64,000 bases of DNA from G963677325 sp963810555 (GCA_963810555.1 CAWENX010000006.1:516240-580239); one strand, 5' to 3'. Shown: positions 10,323-19,907, numbered from the stretch's first letter. Notes: generated from the letters alone by a model not told the origin. Numbers and translations are program-made.

Positions 10323-10615
10323 ATGGCTATATCAGATTTAAAATTAAGCAATCATTGGTCTTAAAAAAAACGGCTGTTTAGTATTTTTAACCCTTTTGAA
10401 TCTCCTTCTTGAAATTTTGCACTTTCACTGCACCTCACTGCACCTAATCGTTTATTATCCAGCCGTTTATTATATATTACTTACCTTTGTATTGACTCCT
10501 GAGGAGGGGACCAGCTCCGTACCAGGCTCGTACCTCGTTCGGAAACTGATCACAGTTCGCTGGTTGTTTTCTTTCTCAGGCTCTATAAATAATGTCTCAC
10601 TTAATAATTTTTTCT

Positions 10616-11256
10616 ATGGCTATTATTAGTGAAAGTCCGCTTGGTGTAATAAGCGGCAAAATAGGTCAAATCGCTGGTGCAAAATGGAAAGGCATCAACT
10701 ATGTAAGGGTAATTCCCGGTAGTGTTGCAAACCCTCAGACCGACGAGCAGCTTACTCAGCGTCAGAAATTCTCTGTCACCATGCATTTTCTACAGCCGCT
10801 CTGTGAGTTCCTGAAGACCGGATTCAAAGAGCTATGCAGTGAAAATGACAGGTATCAATGCCGCGATGTCTTACAACATCAAAAATGCCTTAACGGGCAC
10901 CTACCCCAACATCGCGATTGATTATCCCAATGCGCTTGTTTCAAGGGGCAATCTTGCAGGATCGCTGAAGCGGTTGCAACCTCCACCGTTGCAGGAACCG
11001 TCAAATACGACTGGGACGACAACTCGGGTGAGATCGGCGCATCGGCTACCGACAAGACCCTGCTCGTGGTTTACAATCCTGTGCAAAACCAGGCGGTAAC
11101 CGTCAATGAGCTGGCTGAACGTGCAGACGGAACGCAGACCGTCACTGTGCCTGTCATCCTTCAGCGGTGATCTGGTGCAGTGCTACATGGCATTTATCAC
11201 CGTAGACGGAGACGGTATCGAACAGCGCCTTTGCAGGAGCGGTAACCGTTGCGTAG
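10616..11256 (+). pseudogene. DUF6266-family protein with several frameshifts
   Basis: The N terminus from the ATG at 10616 (MAIISESPLGVISGKIGQI, then KGINYVRVIPGS and PQTDEQLTQRQKF) is the typical start of DUF6266, a Bacteroidota-only family of about 210 residues and unknown function. The frame changes near 10848 to TGINAAMSYNIKNAL, again near 10962 to VATSTVAGTVKYDWDD, and again after 11160 to GDLVQCYMAFITVDG. A final shift gives the normal ending SAFAGAVTVA with a stop at 11256. Family-like sequence is kept to the end with only single-base shifts, which points to sequencing indels at least as much as to decay. A small membrane protein follows. GC is higher here than in the HTH and Prim-Pol region. 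Confidence 0.65.
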
Positions 11257-11263
11257 CGACTAA

Positions 11264-11331
11264 GTTTCAGAGTTTCAGGGTCTCAGAGTTACAGAGTGCC
11301 CTGAAACTTTGAAACATTGAAACTCTGAAAC
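11264..11331. repeat. 8-bp word array forming a perfect hairpin
   Basis: GTTTCAGA, GTTTCAGG, GTCTCAGA and GTTACAGA stand in tandem, followed by TGAAACTT, TGAAACAT and TGAAACTC. The ends GTTTCAGAGTTTCA (11264-11277) and TGAAACTCTGAAAC (11318-11331) are perfect complements, and GTTTCAGGG / CCCTGAAAC pair inside. It may terminate the DUF6266 transcript. Confidence 0.8.
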
Positions 11332-11373
11332 AATTCGTGTCAATTCGTTAATAATTAGTGTAATTCAAAAAAA

Positions 11374-11646
11374 ATGAAAACAATATACATCATTCTGCTT
11401 TGCATATTTTGCTTCCTGCTGTTTTTCAACGGATGCATCGTCAACATTGTCGGTACCGATCCTGCCTCTGCTGCTGCCTCTGCCGCTGCTGCTGAACCTT
11501 CAACAATTAAGCTCGTGGCGCTGGCCTTGCTTGCGGTTTATGAAGCGGTGGTGCGGATTGTGCCTTCAGTAGGGGATTACTCCGCTGTTTCGTGGATGAT
11601 TAAATTCCTGAAAAAGGTATCCGACACACTGAATGTCAGGATATAA
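11374..11646 (+). CDS. Small membrane or lipoprotein, 90 aa
   Basis: A hydrophobic N-terminal segment ends in FFNGC, a possible lipobox. An Ala-rich linker and a second hydrophobic stretch (LVALALLAVYEAVVRIVP) follow, then VGDYSAVSWMIKFLKKVSDTLN. The V-Y-E-x-V-x-R-x-x-P-S ... D-Y-S pattern recurs, as I recall, in short uncharacterised Bacteroidota proteins. No function is known. It follows the DUF6266 gene and precedes a hairpin terminator, so the two may form one unit. Confidence 0.55.
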   Translation: MKTIYIILLCIFCFLLFFNGCIVNIVGTDPASAAASAAAAEPSTIKLVALALLAVYEAVVRIVPSVGDYSAVSWMIKFLKKVSDTLNVRI

Positions 11647-11718
11647 CTCCTTGATTCCTCACAGCCCGATCCTTCAGCTAAATATTCCAACTGATTAATT
11701 GGAAATTAAAATTTTATT

Positions 11719-11740
11719 AGGCACATTTGAGGATGTGCCT
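11719..11740 (+). terminator. Hairpin terminator
   Basis: AGGCACAT and ATGTGCCT make a perfect 8-bp stem with a 6-nt loop, followed by TTTT, about 75 bp after the small membrane protein gene. It marks the right edge of the accessory island. Confidence 0.65.
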
Positions 11741-11907
11741 TTTAAATAATTCAATGAAGATGCAATCGGGTTTCAGCCGAAACGGTTGTAATGATCTGGC
11801 GCCTGAATGACAGCAGCATCAGCTTTTTTTAATTAAACCGCAAAATTAAATATCAGTCTGTAAGACAGGACAATGAATAAAATATCTTTACCAATCAAAC
11901 CTGAGTC

Positions 11908-13563
11908 ATGAAAAAGATTCTTTGGCCACTATCGGGAAAGATCATATTTGCAATTTTATTCTTTATCATTATTGTCCAGGGTTTCGGACAACAGAAAAAG
12001 GAGGATAAAATTCCTTTGGCGCCGGCGGAGAACAGGAGACCGGAGAACTTTAAATCGGAAACCCTTTCGGCGGTTTTAATCCCCGAAAGGGTGGAGCTTT
12101 CGGATAAGATGATCCTCAGGGCTGACAAAGCCTGGGAAAATGTGGTGAAAGTCAATAATCGCGGGAAATGGAAGCCCACACCTCAATCCATTGACAGCCA
12201 TAAAGCGCCTGAGTGGTTTAAAGATGCCAAGTTCGGGATGTTTATTGACTGGGGCCTATGGTCTGTTGCGGGCTGGGCGCCAAAGAGGGAGAAGGGGGCG
12301 ATGTATCCCGACTGGTATGAATTCCGCATGGAGGAGGATTCGACCTTTAAGAAATACCATGAGAAGAACTGGGGAAAGGATTTTAAAAGAGACGATTTTA
12401 TTCCCTTGTTTACGGCATCCCAATATAATCCGCAAAGTTTGGTAAACATTGCCAAAGAAGCAGGTATGAGATATATCGTGCCTTTCTGCAAGCATCATTC
12501 GGGATTCTGCCTCTGGCCCTCCTCGTTTACCAACAGAAATGCCGGTGACATGGGACCTAAGCGTGATCTTATAAAACCGATGGTTGACGAATGCAGAAAA
12601 AACGGGCTTAAATTCGGTTTTTATTTCAGCCTTGAGGAATGGGAGTATCCGGTAATCGGGAAAGAGGGCAATTTACAGGAACGCGTTTGGGGAGGAAAGA
12701 TAAAGACCTGGACGCCTGATCTTGAGAAAAAAACATCGGGCAAGATTCCTGTCAGGGATTTTTCTACGCAATATCTTGTCCCTCAGGCAGCAGAATTTAT
12801 AGACAAATATGATCCTGACATTCTGTGGTATGACGGAGATTGGTCAACAACGGCTGAAGATCTTCATTCATATGATATTACGGCCTATTTTTATAACAGG
12901 GCTGAAGGAAGAAAGGAGGTAGCTGTCAACGACCGTTACGGTACAGAAAACGGAAAGTGGCTGAGGTCGAAGAGAGGGGATATATTCACCAATGAGTATG
13001 GCGACATGGAAAAGGAAGCCAAACAGACTCATCATGCCTGGGAAGAGAACAGGGGCATCAGCCAGTCCTTTGGTTACAACTGGCAGGATACGGAAGAAAA
13101 TGTGATCAGCTCGAAGAAATTCATTGACATGTTCATCGATGTCGTGGCGAATGGCGGGAATTTATTATTGATCGTAAATCTTGACGGAAAGGGGGCTTTG
13201 CCTGAAGTGGAGGAAAACCGGTTGAGAGATATCGGGAAGTGGTTAAAAGTCAACGGGGAAGGAATTTATTCAACAAGACCTTATACCCTTCAGTTTGATG
13301 GTTCAACAGCCTATACAAGAAGCAGGGACAAAAGCTGTGTTTATGCGATTATGAAAGAGTGGCCGGGAAATGAAATAACACTTCATGGAGTAACAGCCTT
13401 GGAAGGAAGTAAAGTGGAATTGCTTGGCAATAACAGCAGTTTGGCATGGAGCAAAACAGAAGGCGGCATAAAGGTTAAATTTCCGTCTAAACTTCAGGAC
13501 TCAAAAAACAGGCCCTGCGATTATGCATGGATATTAAAAATCAAGGCAGAAAATAGTGAATAA
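11908..13563 (+). CDS. Alpha-L-fucosidase, GH29 family
   Basis: This is a secreted exo-glycosidase that removes terminal alpha-L-fucose with retention. An N-terminal signal (about residues 1-28, ending GFGQQ) is followed by a TIM barrel that starts at WFKDAKFGMFIDWG, the usual GH29 opening. CKHHSGFCLWPS carries the paired histidines, and ILWYDGDW contains the aspartate expected to be the nucleophile. A C-terminal beta domain follows from about residue 440. Length (551 aa) is normal. It stands alone in a plus-strand unit ahead of a YfhO-like gene, without its own SusCD pair nearby. Signal and family imply periplasmic or surface action on host or algal glycans. Confidence 0.9.
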   Translation: MKKILWPLSGKIIFAILFFIIIVQGFGQQKKEDKIPLAPAENRRPENFKSETLSAVLIPERVELSDKMILRADKAWENVVKVNNRGKWKPTPQSIDSHKAPEWFKDAKFGMFIDWGLWSVAGWAPKREKGAMYPDWYEFRMEEDSTFKKYHEKNWGKDFKRDDFIPLFTASQYNPQSLVNIAKEAGMRYIVPFCKHHSGFCLWPSSFTNRNAGDMGPKRDLIKPMVDECRKNGLKFGFYFSLEEWEYPVIGKEGNLQERVWGGKIKTWTPDLEKKTSGKIPVRDFSTQYLVPQAAEFIDKYDPDILWYDGDWSTTAEDLHSYDITAYFYNRAEGRKEVAVNDRYGTENGKWLRSKRGDIFTNEYGDMEKEAKQTHHAWEENRGISQSFGYNWQDTEENVISSKKFIDMFIDVVANGGNLLLIVNLDGKGALPEVEENRLRDIGKWLKVNGEGIYSTRPYTLQFDGSTAYTRSRDKSCVYAIMKEWPGNEITLHGVTALEGSKVELLGNNSSLAWSKTEGGIKVKFPSKLQDSKNRPCDYAWILKIKAENSE

Positions 13564-13648
13564 AACAGGGTAATAAGGATAACACGAAGAATGAACAGAG
13601 TTAATATTTTAAAATGTAATTTTGTAAACTATCTATAAAACAACTGAT

Positions 13649-16111
13649 ATGATAAAGATCTCAGGAAAAAAATTCCTGCCCCACATTATCGCCGTATTAA
13701 TCTTCTTCATTATTTCCATTATCTATTTCTATCCGGTTTTGGAGGGTGACCAGCTTAATCAGCACGATACAAATACTTCTATCGGGGCGTCAAAGGAGAT
13801 TATGGATTACAACAAGACGCACAAGGATGTGGCGTTATGGACCAACTCGATGTTTGGAGGTATGCCTTCTTACCTGATCGCTTTGCCAATGAATTCCGCG
13901 CTGACAGTTGTTTATGCCATTACTACTCTGGATAACTGGCGCCCGGTGAGTTTTACCTTTCTTTATTTTATTGGATTTTACATCGCGCTTCTGCTTTTTG
14001 GCGTCAATCCGTGGCTGGCCATTATCGGGGCGCTGGGATTCGGATTTTCATCCTACAACTTCATCATTATCGCGGCAGGTCATAATACCAAAGCGATTGC
14101 CATAGGTTATATGGCGCCCATTGTTGCCGGATTATATTACGCGATGAAAAAGAAAGTATGGGCAGGGGGTGCAATTTTTTCCTTATTTCTTGCCCTGCAG
14201 ATTTATGCCAACCATTTACAGATAAGCTACTATACGTTTCTTACGGTTCTTATCTTCATGTTAACTGAGCTTTTCCTGGCCATAAAAAACAAAGCGTTTC
14301 CCGATTTTCTTAAGCGAACGGGAATAATTGCAGTATTTGCTTTGCTGGCTGTGGCCTCTAATATTGGAAGGCTATGGACAACCTATGAATACGGACAATA
14401 CTCGATGAGGGGCAAATCGGAACTGACCTCAGAAAAAGAAAACCGTACATCGGGACTCGATAAGGATTATGCTACTGCGTGGAGTTATGGGGTAGGTGAA
14501 ACGCTCACTTTATTAATCCCTGATTTCAGGGGAGGATCATCAACAAGCGGTCTGACTGAAAATTCGGAAAGCTTTATGGTCTTGAATCAAAACAAAGTAC
14601 CTAATGCCAACAATATTGTGAAACAACTGGCCTATTGGGGAGATCAGCCATTTACATCAGGGCCTGTTTATGCGGGGGCGATTATTTTCTTCCTGTTTAT
14701 TCTGGGATTGTTCCTTGTGAAGGAGCCTGTAAAGTGGTGGATCATCATTGCAACAGTATTGGCGGTTTTGCTTTCGTGGGGGCGTAATTTTATGCCCCTG
14801 ACCGATTTGTTCCTCGACTATTTTCCCGGATACAATAAATTCAGGACTGTATCGATGATCCTTGTGATTGCTTCCTTTACAATACCTTTGCTCGGAATCC
14901 TTGCCTTGCAAAGAATCATTGACGGAGGCATTGATAAAAAGCAGTGGCAAAAGGCGATGCTTTGGAGCGTAGGCTTAACAGCAGGGATTTCCCTAATTTT
15001 TGCAGTGATACCCGGATTGGCCGGTTCATTTATTTCGGCCAATGATGCTCAGATCCCTGACTGGTTAAAGTCGGCATTGGTTACTGACAGGAAAGAACTC
15101 TTACGTTCAGATGCTTTCCGTTCGGCTGTATTTATCCTCCTTGCCGCCGCTGTTTTATGGGCATACGCGGGTAAAAAACTGAAACTGAATGCAACCCTGA
15201 TCCTCCTGGGCGGATTGATCGTTATTGATCTGTGGTCTGTTGACAAGCGCTATCTGAACAGCGACAATTTTGTTCCTGCACGTGAGGCAAGAGTTCCTTA
15301 CAAGGCTTCCGTTGCCGACAAGGCGATTTTAAAAGATAAATCCCCCGATTACAGGGTTTTAAATATTTCTGTCAGCACATTTAACGATGCAAGCACCTCC
15401 TATTTCTTTGAGTCGGTAGGAGGGTATCATGGGGCTAAAATGCGGCGGTACCAGGAACTGATTGATACTGAGCTTGGGAAAGATATTCAGCTGATGAGCC
15501 AGCGGCTTCAGAAAGTAAAGAGTGCAGAGGGGCTTGATTCTGTTTTTATCGGACTTACTGCCCTGAATATGCTCAATACAAAATACGTGATTTATAATCC
15601 GGATGCCATACCTGTGATCAACAGCCATGCTCTTGGCAACGCCTGGATAGTAGACAAATACAAACTTGCAGACAATGCGGACCAGGAACTTGCTGATCTT
15701 GGTGAAATCAATCCTGCAGAGGAAGCAGTGATTAATAAAAAGTTTGAAAGCGATCTGACAGGAATTTCTCCTTCAAAAGATACCACCGCCACAGTTACAC
15801 TGACCAGTTATTCACCCAATAAGCTTGAATACAATTATTCGGGTTCGAAAGAAAACCTGGTCATATTTTCGGAGATTTATTATCCGAAAGGCTGGAAGGC
15901 TTACATTGACGGGAAAGAGTCGCCTTATTTCCAGGCTGATTATGTACTTAGAGGCATGAAAGTACAGTCGGGAAAACACAACATCGAATTCCGTTTTGCA
16001 CCTAAATCCTATTTTATAGGAAGCCGGATATCGCAATGGAGTTCCGTGATTTTATTACTTTTGCTTTTGGGAATATTAGTAAAGGAAATAATTCCTGTCA
16101 GGAAGGAATAA
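13649..16111 (+). CDS. YfhO-family integral membrane protein
   Basis: This is an 820-residue polytopic membrane protein. A first helix near residues 12-30 is followed by an extracytoplasmic loop, many helices up to about residue 530, a large soluble C-terminal domain (about 545-790) and a last helix near 800. This matches the YfhO family, GT-C-like proteins; in Gram-positives YfhO acts in lipoteichoic acid glycosylation. The role in Bacteroidota is not established. The fold and the NMFGGMPSYL-like loop suggest a lipid-linked sugar transferase. A TAATTTTG box lies at 13617-13624 upstream of the ATG. Confidence 0.8.
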   Translation: MIKISGKKFLPHIIAVLIFFIISIIYFYPVLEGDQLNQHDTNTSIGASKEIMDYNKTHKDVALWTNSMFGGMPSYLIALPMNSALTVVYAITTLDNWRPVSFTFLYFIGFYIALLLFGVNPWLAIIGALGFGFSSYNFIIIAAGHNTKAIAIGYMAPIVAGLYYAMKKKVWAGGAIFSLFLALQIYANHLQISYYTFLTVLIFMLTELFLAIKNKAFPDFLKRTGIIAVFALLAVASNIGRLWTTYEYGQYSMRGKSELTSEKENRTSGLDKDYATAWSYGVGETLTLLIPDFRGGSSTSGLTENSESFMVLNQNKVPNANNIVKQLAYWGDQPFTSGPVYAGAIIFFLFILGLFLVKEPVKWWIIIATVLAVLLSWGRNFMPLTDLFLDYFPGYNKFRTVSMILVIASFTIPLLGILALQRIIDGGIDKKQWQKAMLWSVGLTAGISLIFAVIPGLAGSFISANDAQIPDWLKSALVTDRKELLRSDAFRSAVFILLAAAVLWAYAGKKLKLNATLILLGGLIVIDLWSVDKRYLNSDNFVPAREARVPYKASVADKAILKDKSPDYRVLNISVSTFNDASTSYFFESVGGYHGAKMRRYQELIDTELGKDIQLMSQRLQKVKSAEGLDSVFIGLTALNMLNTKYVIYNPDAIPVINSHALGNAWIVDKYKLADNADQELADLGEINPAEEAVINKKFESDLTGISPSKDTTATVTLTSYSPNKLEYNYSGSKENLVIFSEIYYPKGWKAYIDGKESPYFQADYVLRGMKVQSGKHNIEFRFAPKSYFIGSRISQWSSVILLLLLLGILVKEIIPVRKE

Positions 16112-16155
16112 GTTTGAAAAAACAGGACTATAGACTAAGACTTCAGGAAATTAAT

Positions 16156-16328
16156 GAATGAAGGAATTAAAGAACGAATGAATAAGGTAGAAAAGGTATT
16201 TATTAATTGTTTAATTTTTTAATTCTTTCATTCCAGGGGCCTGCAGCCTAATGCCTAAAGCCTTTCTTTACTGTTAAAATTAATTTTTCTTTAATCATGA
16301 AATCCTTTAATCCTTTAATCTTAATTCA
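16156..16328. repeat. Inverted pair plus 8-bp word array before ftsX
   Basis: GAATGAAGGAATTAAA (16156-16171) faces TTTAATTCTTTCATTC (16218-16233) with one mismatch. Then five 8-bp units run without gaps at 16289-16328: CTTTAATC, ATGAAATC, CTTTAATC, CTTTAATC, TTAATTCA. The array ends 9 bp before the ftsX start codon. Confidence 0.7.
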
Positions 16329-16337
16329 GATTTTATT

Positions 16338-17222
16338 GTGAAGAAAAAACCTCAAAAAATAAAAAGAATAAACAAAAGAGTTTTTAGTTCCTATATCACC
16401 ACTACCCTCAGTATTTCGATGGTTCTTTTTCTTTTCGGATTGCTTGGGTTATTGCTTGTCAACGCAAGGAGACTTTCTGATTATGTGATGGAAAACATTG
16501 GCGTAACGCTGATCCTGAAAGATAGTGCACGTGAGGCCGATATACTTAAATTGCAGAAAAAACTTGAGGCGGCCGATTATATCAAAAGTACCCGCTACAC
16601 AGATAAGAAAGATGCTGCGGCTGATCTGAAAAAAGAGTTGGGCGAAGATTTTATCGACTTTTTAGGTTATAATCCATTGTTTTCATCGATTGATGTCAAG
16701 GTTTATGCCAGCTATGCAAATCCGGACACACTTGCGAAGCTTGAAAAGAAATTTCTGTCTTTCCCGGAAGTGCAGGAAGTTTATTATCAGAGGAACCTGG
16801 TGAGACAACTACATGCCAATGTCAATAAAATAAGTATTATTCTTTTATCTCTCAGCCTTTTGATGTTTGTTATTTTCTCCGCGTTAATTAATAACACCAT
16901 CAGGCTTTCGATCTTCTCCAAAAGATTTATAATCAATACGATGCAGCTTGTCGGCGCAACAAGGTCCTTTATCCGGAAGCCCTTTATCACCAAAGGTATT
17001 TTATCCGGAATTTACGGGGCTATTATTGCCTGTTTCATGTTTTTGATTATTTTTATTTATTACCAAAAAGAATTAAAAGCTTTTCTTGATTTTCAAAATC
17101 CGGGAATTCTCGCCCTTCTCGCCGGAGGAATATTTATATTGGGAATATTTCTCTCAGGATTGGCCTCCTATTTTGCCGTAAATAAATTTTTGAGAATGAA
17201 GTTCGATCAGCTGTTTTATTGA
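16338..17222 (+). CDS. ftsX: Cell division protein FtsX
   Basis: FtsX is the membrane partner of the FtsE ATPase and controls septal peptidoglycan hydrolases. The product has the standard layout: a first helix near residues 22-45, a periplasmic domain (about 46-165, including the NIGVTLILKD start), and three further helices with the TMQLVGATRSFIRKPF cytoplasmic loop that couples to FtsE. Length is 294 residues. The start is a GTG at 16338, the only candidate before the basic KKKPQKIKRINKRV leader. ftsE is not in this window, as is common in Bacteroidota, where it lies apart. Confidence 0.9.
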   Translation: MKKKPQKIKRINKRVFSSYITTTLSISMVLFLFGLLGLLLVNARRLSDYVMENIGVTLILKDSAREADILKLQKKLEAADYIKSTRYTDKKDAAADLKKELGEDFIDFLGYNPLFSSIDVKVYASYANPDTLAKLEKKFLSFPEVQEVYYQRNLVRQLHANVNKISIILLSLSLLMFVIFSALINNTIRLSIFSKRFIINTMQLVGATRSFIRKPFITKGILSGIYGAIIACFMFLIIFIYYQKELKAFLDFQNPGILALLAGGIFILGIFLSGLASYFAVNKFLRMKFDQLFY

Positions 17223-17304
17223 TATATCTTTGTGAGCTAATTAAATATTATACTGACTTTATAAAATAAGGTTAAACATTAAAATCATTTTATCAGCAGA
17301 GATC

Positions 17305-18636
17305 ATGAATAAGTCTTTAATAAAATCAGCCATTTTAACAATAGTTTTTATAATCCCTGTTTTCTCTTATGCCCAGAATTACTGGCAGGAACGCGAAAAG
17401 GTCAAATCTCTTCCGATACAGGAAACCAATCGTCCTTTAAGAACATTGCAACATCTTACATTGACAGTAGGGCAGACGGAAGGAGAACTGACCGGAAAGG
17501 ATGATAGAATTATCCAGGCGGGCATTGATTATTTAACCAGGCTTGGAGGGGGAACATTGCAAATTCTTCCCGGCACTTATACTATCAATAATGCCATATA
17601 CCTTCATTCCAATGTTAATATTAAGGGATCGGGAGAAAATACCATTCTGAAAATGGGAACAGGTTTCGTTACCCCCATTGTGAGAAATCACGATGGCGGT
17701 GAATGTGGCGTTCAGGTAAAAGATGCTTCAGGGTTTGCTCCAGGCATAGGAATAATGCTTCGCACGACGGCAAAAGCAGATTGGCAGATTGAGGTTTTCA
17801 AAGCGACTGTAACAAAAGTGGAGGGTGATATTGTTTATTTTGACAAACAACTTGACAAAGACTTTCATCTCCCCCAGAAATGTACAGCCGCCAGAATATT
17901 TCCGATATTAACAGCAGAAAATGTGGATAATGTTAATGTTGAGGATATCGTTTTGGACGGCAACAAAGATCAGAATGAGCATATTAACGGGAATTTTTCA
18001 GGGGCCGTATTTTTACATCTCTGTAATAACTGGAATTTTAAAAATGTGACTTCAAGAAATTACAACGGAGACGGATTCAGCTTTCAAACCTGCAATGACA
18101 TTCATTTAGAGAATTGCAAAGCCCTTAATAACAGTGATCTTGGTTTTCATCCCGGTACAGGTTCACAACGTCCTGTGCTTACCAATTGCACCGGAAATGG
18201 CAACAGCCAGGGAATGTATTTCTGTTGGGGAGTTACCGATGGTTATGTCTATAAATGTAATTTCACAGGAAACAGTAAGTATGGAATAAGCATCGGACAC
18301 AGGGATACCGATAACATAATTGAAGACTGCCTCATTGAAAACAACAGTGAAGTAGGCATCCTTTTCAGGAAAGATGATAATGACGAATTTTATGCAGGAA
18401 ACCGCAATCTGATCAAAAATTGCATTATCAAGGATAACGGAGCAGGCGCTCAGGGCGTTGGTATTGACATTCGATGGAAAACAAAAGATATTACGGTAGA
18501 AAATACCAAATTCATAAATTCTGAAGGGGGTAAACAAAAAATCGGAATTCAGATTGGGAAGGATGCAGGAAAAATCAATACTTCCGGGAATACCTTTGAG
18601 AAAATCGATACAGATATGAAAAAATTAGAGGAATAA
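17305..18636 (+). CDS. Secreted right-handed beta-helix protein (pectate-lyase-like fold)
   Basis: A signal peptide (residues 1-23, ending SYAQ) exports a 443-residue protein. GIDYLTRLGGGTLQILPGTY is the opening of many pectate-lyase-superfamily beta-helices, and repeated N-x-x-I/V-x-N coils follow (LENCKALNNSD, IIEDCLIENNSEVG). The fold serves polysaccharide lyases, epimerases and glycosidases; no catalytic site can be assigned here. The gene sits between ftsX and the DUF3098 gene, which are usually adjacent, so it looks like an insertion into a conserved block. A TATCTTTG promoter element at 17225-17232 lies 72 bp before the start. Confidence 0.75.
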   Translation: MNKSLIKSAILTIVFIIPVFSYAQNYWQEREKVKSLPIQETNRPLRTLQHLTLTVGQTEGELTGKDDRIIQAGIDYLTRLGGGTLQILPGTYTINNAIYLHSNVNIKGSGENTILKMGTGFVTPIVRNHDGGECGVQVKDASGFAPGIGIMLRTTAKADWQIEVFKATVTKVEGDIVYFDKQLDKDFHLPQKCTAARIFPILTAENVDNVNVEDIVLDGNKDQNEHINGNFSGAVFLHLCNNWNFKNVTSRNYNGDGFSFQTCNDIHLENCKALNNSDLGFHPGTGSQRPVLTNCTGNGNSQGMYFCWGVTDGYVYKCNFTGNSKYGISIGHRDTDNIIEDCLIENNSEVGILFRKDDNDEFYAGNRNLIKNCIIKDNGAGAQGVGIDIRWKTKDITVENTKFINSEGGKQKIGIQIGKDAGKINTSGNTFEKIDTDMKKLEE

Positions 18637-18640
18637 AAAC

Positions 18641-18722
18641 GGAAAAAGGAAAATGGAGAAGAATGGAGAACGGAGAAGGAATATCAGAAGAAAGCATTAT
18701 GAGTTTCATTCTCCGGTTTTTG
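18641..18722. repeat. 7-bp word array after the beta-helix gene
   Basis: GGAAAAA, GGAAAAT, a 10-bp variant, GGAGAAC and GGAGAAG run from 18641 to 18678, and a facing CATTCTCCGGTTTTT lies at 18708-18722. It could act as a terminator. Confidence 0.6.
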
Positions 18723-18762
18723 TTATCCCTCTTAATTTTTAATTCTTAATTAATTATATCGC

Positions 18763-19020
18763 ATGGCAAAAAAAATAGAAAAAGAAAAGGATAAAGAATT
18801 TGCTCTTGGGAAAGAGAATCTTAAGTTATTGGTAATAGGATTTGTGTTTATTGTTATCGGTTTTATCCTAATGACTGGAGGGAAGTCGGATAATCCGGAT
18901 GTTTTTAATCCGGCAATATTTAGCTTCAGACGGATTACCCTTTCGACACTTATCGTATTGTTTGGATTTCTTTTTGAGATCTATGCCATCATGAAAATTC
19001 CCAAATCCGGTGATCAGTAA
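18763..19020 (+). CDS. DUF3098 small membrane protein
   Basis: The 85-residue product has a charged N terminus (about 25 residues) and two transmembrane helices (about 26-44 and 60-78) around an AIFSFRRITLS connector, the pattern of DUF3098. This Bacteroidota-restricted family sits, as I recall, between ftsX and uppP. Function is unknown; synteny suggests a link to division or envelope growth. The last codons (GDQ-stop) lie in a 7-bp word array (GTGATCA, GTAAACA, GTGAACA at 19010-19030). Confidence 0.8.
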   Translation: MAKKIEKEKDKEFALGKENLKLLVIGFVFIVIGFILMTGGKSDNPDVFNPAIFSFRRITLSTLIVLFGFLFEIYAIMKIPKSGDQ

Positions 19021-19163
19021 ACAGTGAACAACGGTACAAACGAAGTCCATCCCATTGGACTGGTAATCTGGGCGGAACTGACGGAGTGTTCAGTAGTTTT
19101 CAATGTTAAATGTACAGTTTTAACTCTTAAATCTCTGCTCTTTTGAATTGTAAATGTTAATTA

Positions 19164-19907
19164 ATGTTAAAACAGGAACAAATTTCTGATTGTGATATTA
19201 TATTAATATCCAAAAGTATACGACGATTTGATTTTCAAAAGGGTGAAGTACTTGTATTTGATAAGCCTCTTGATTGGACATCCTTCGATCTTGTGCAGAA
19301 AATCCGTAACAATATATGCCGGAAAATGAAGATCAGGAAACTTAAAGTAGGGCATGCCGGGACACTTGATCCTAAAGCAACAGGTGTGATGGTATTATGT
19401 ACGGGTAAGGCAACTTCGAAAATCCAATCCATTCAGGCAGAAGAGAAAGAATATGTTGCCACACTAAAATTGGGGGCAACAACTCCGACTTTTGATCGTG
19501 AAAGTGAAGAGGAAAATTATTTTAAAACATCTCATATTACAGAAGAACTTTTAAAAAGTACGTTACATCAATTTATTGGAACGATAAAACAAGTACCACC
19601 CGTGTTTTCAGCTATCAAAATAGAAGGTAAGCGGGCGTATGAGTTGGCCAGGAAGGGTGTTCCGGTTGAGTTGAAAGCCAAAGTCCTGGAAATTAAAGAG
19701 ATTGAATTGTTGGAATATTCGCAATCAGAAGTGAAACTCAGAATTGTTTGTGGAAAAGGCACTTATATCAGGGCCCTGGCGCGCGATATTGGAGAAGCAC
19801 TTCAAAGCGGGGCTTATCTGACAGGTTTACGAAGAACACGTGTAGGAAATTTTAATGTTGATGACGCCCTGGATGTAACAGAATTCCTTAATTCATTAGC
19901 AATGTAA
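19164..19907 (+). CDS. truB: tRNA pseudouridine(55) synthase TruB
   Basis: TruB converts U55 in the T-loop of tRNAs to pseudouridine. The start of the catalytic domain (GEVLVFDKPLDWTSF) and the catalytic aspartate motif (GHAGTLDPKATGVMVLC) are present, followed by CGKGTYIRALARDIG. At 247 residues it is the short Bacteroidota form without the PUA extension. The ATG at 19164 gives about 20 residues before the conserved core; an internal start cannot be excluded. It lies 71 bp before queA, in the same direction. Confidence 0.93.
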   Translation: MLKQEQISDCDIILISKSIRRFDFQKGEVLVFDKPLDWTSFDLVQKIRNNICRKMKIRKLKVGHAGTLDPKATGVMVLCTGKATSKIQSIQAEEKEYVATLKLGATTPTFDRESEEENYFKTSHITEELLKSTLHQFIGTIKQVPPVFSAIKIEGKRAYELARKGVPVELKAKVLEIKEIELLEYSQSEVKLRIVCGKGTYIRALARDIGEALQSGAYLTGLRRTRVGNFNVDDALDVTEFLNSLAM

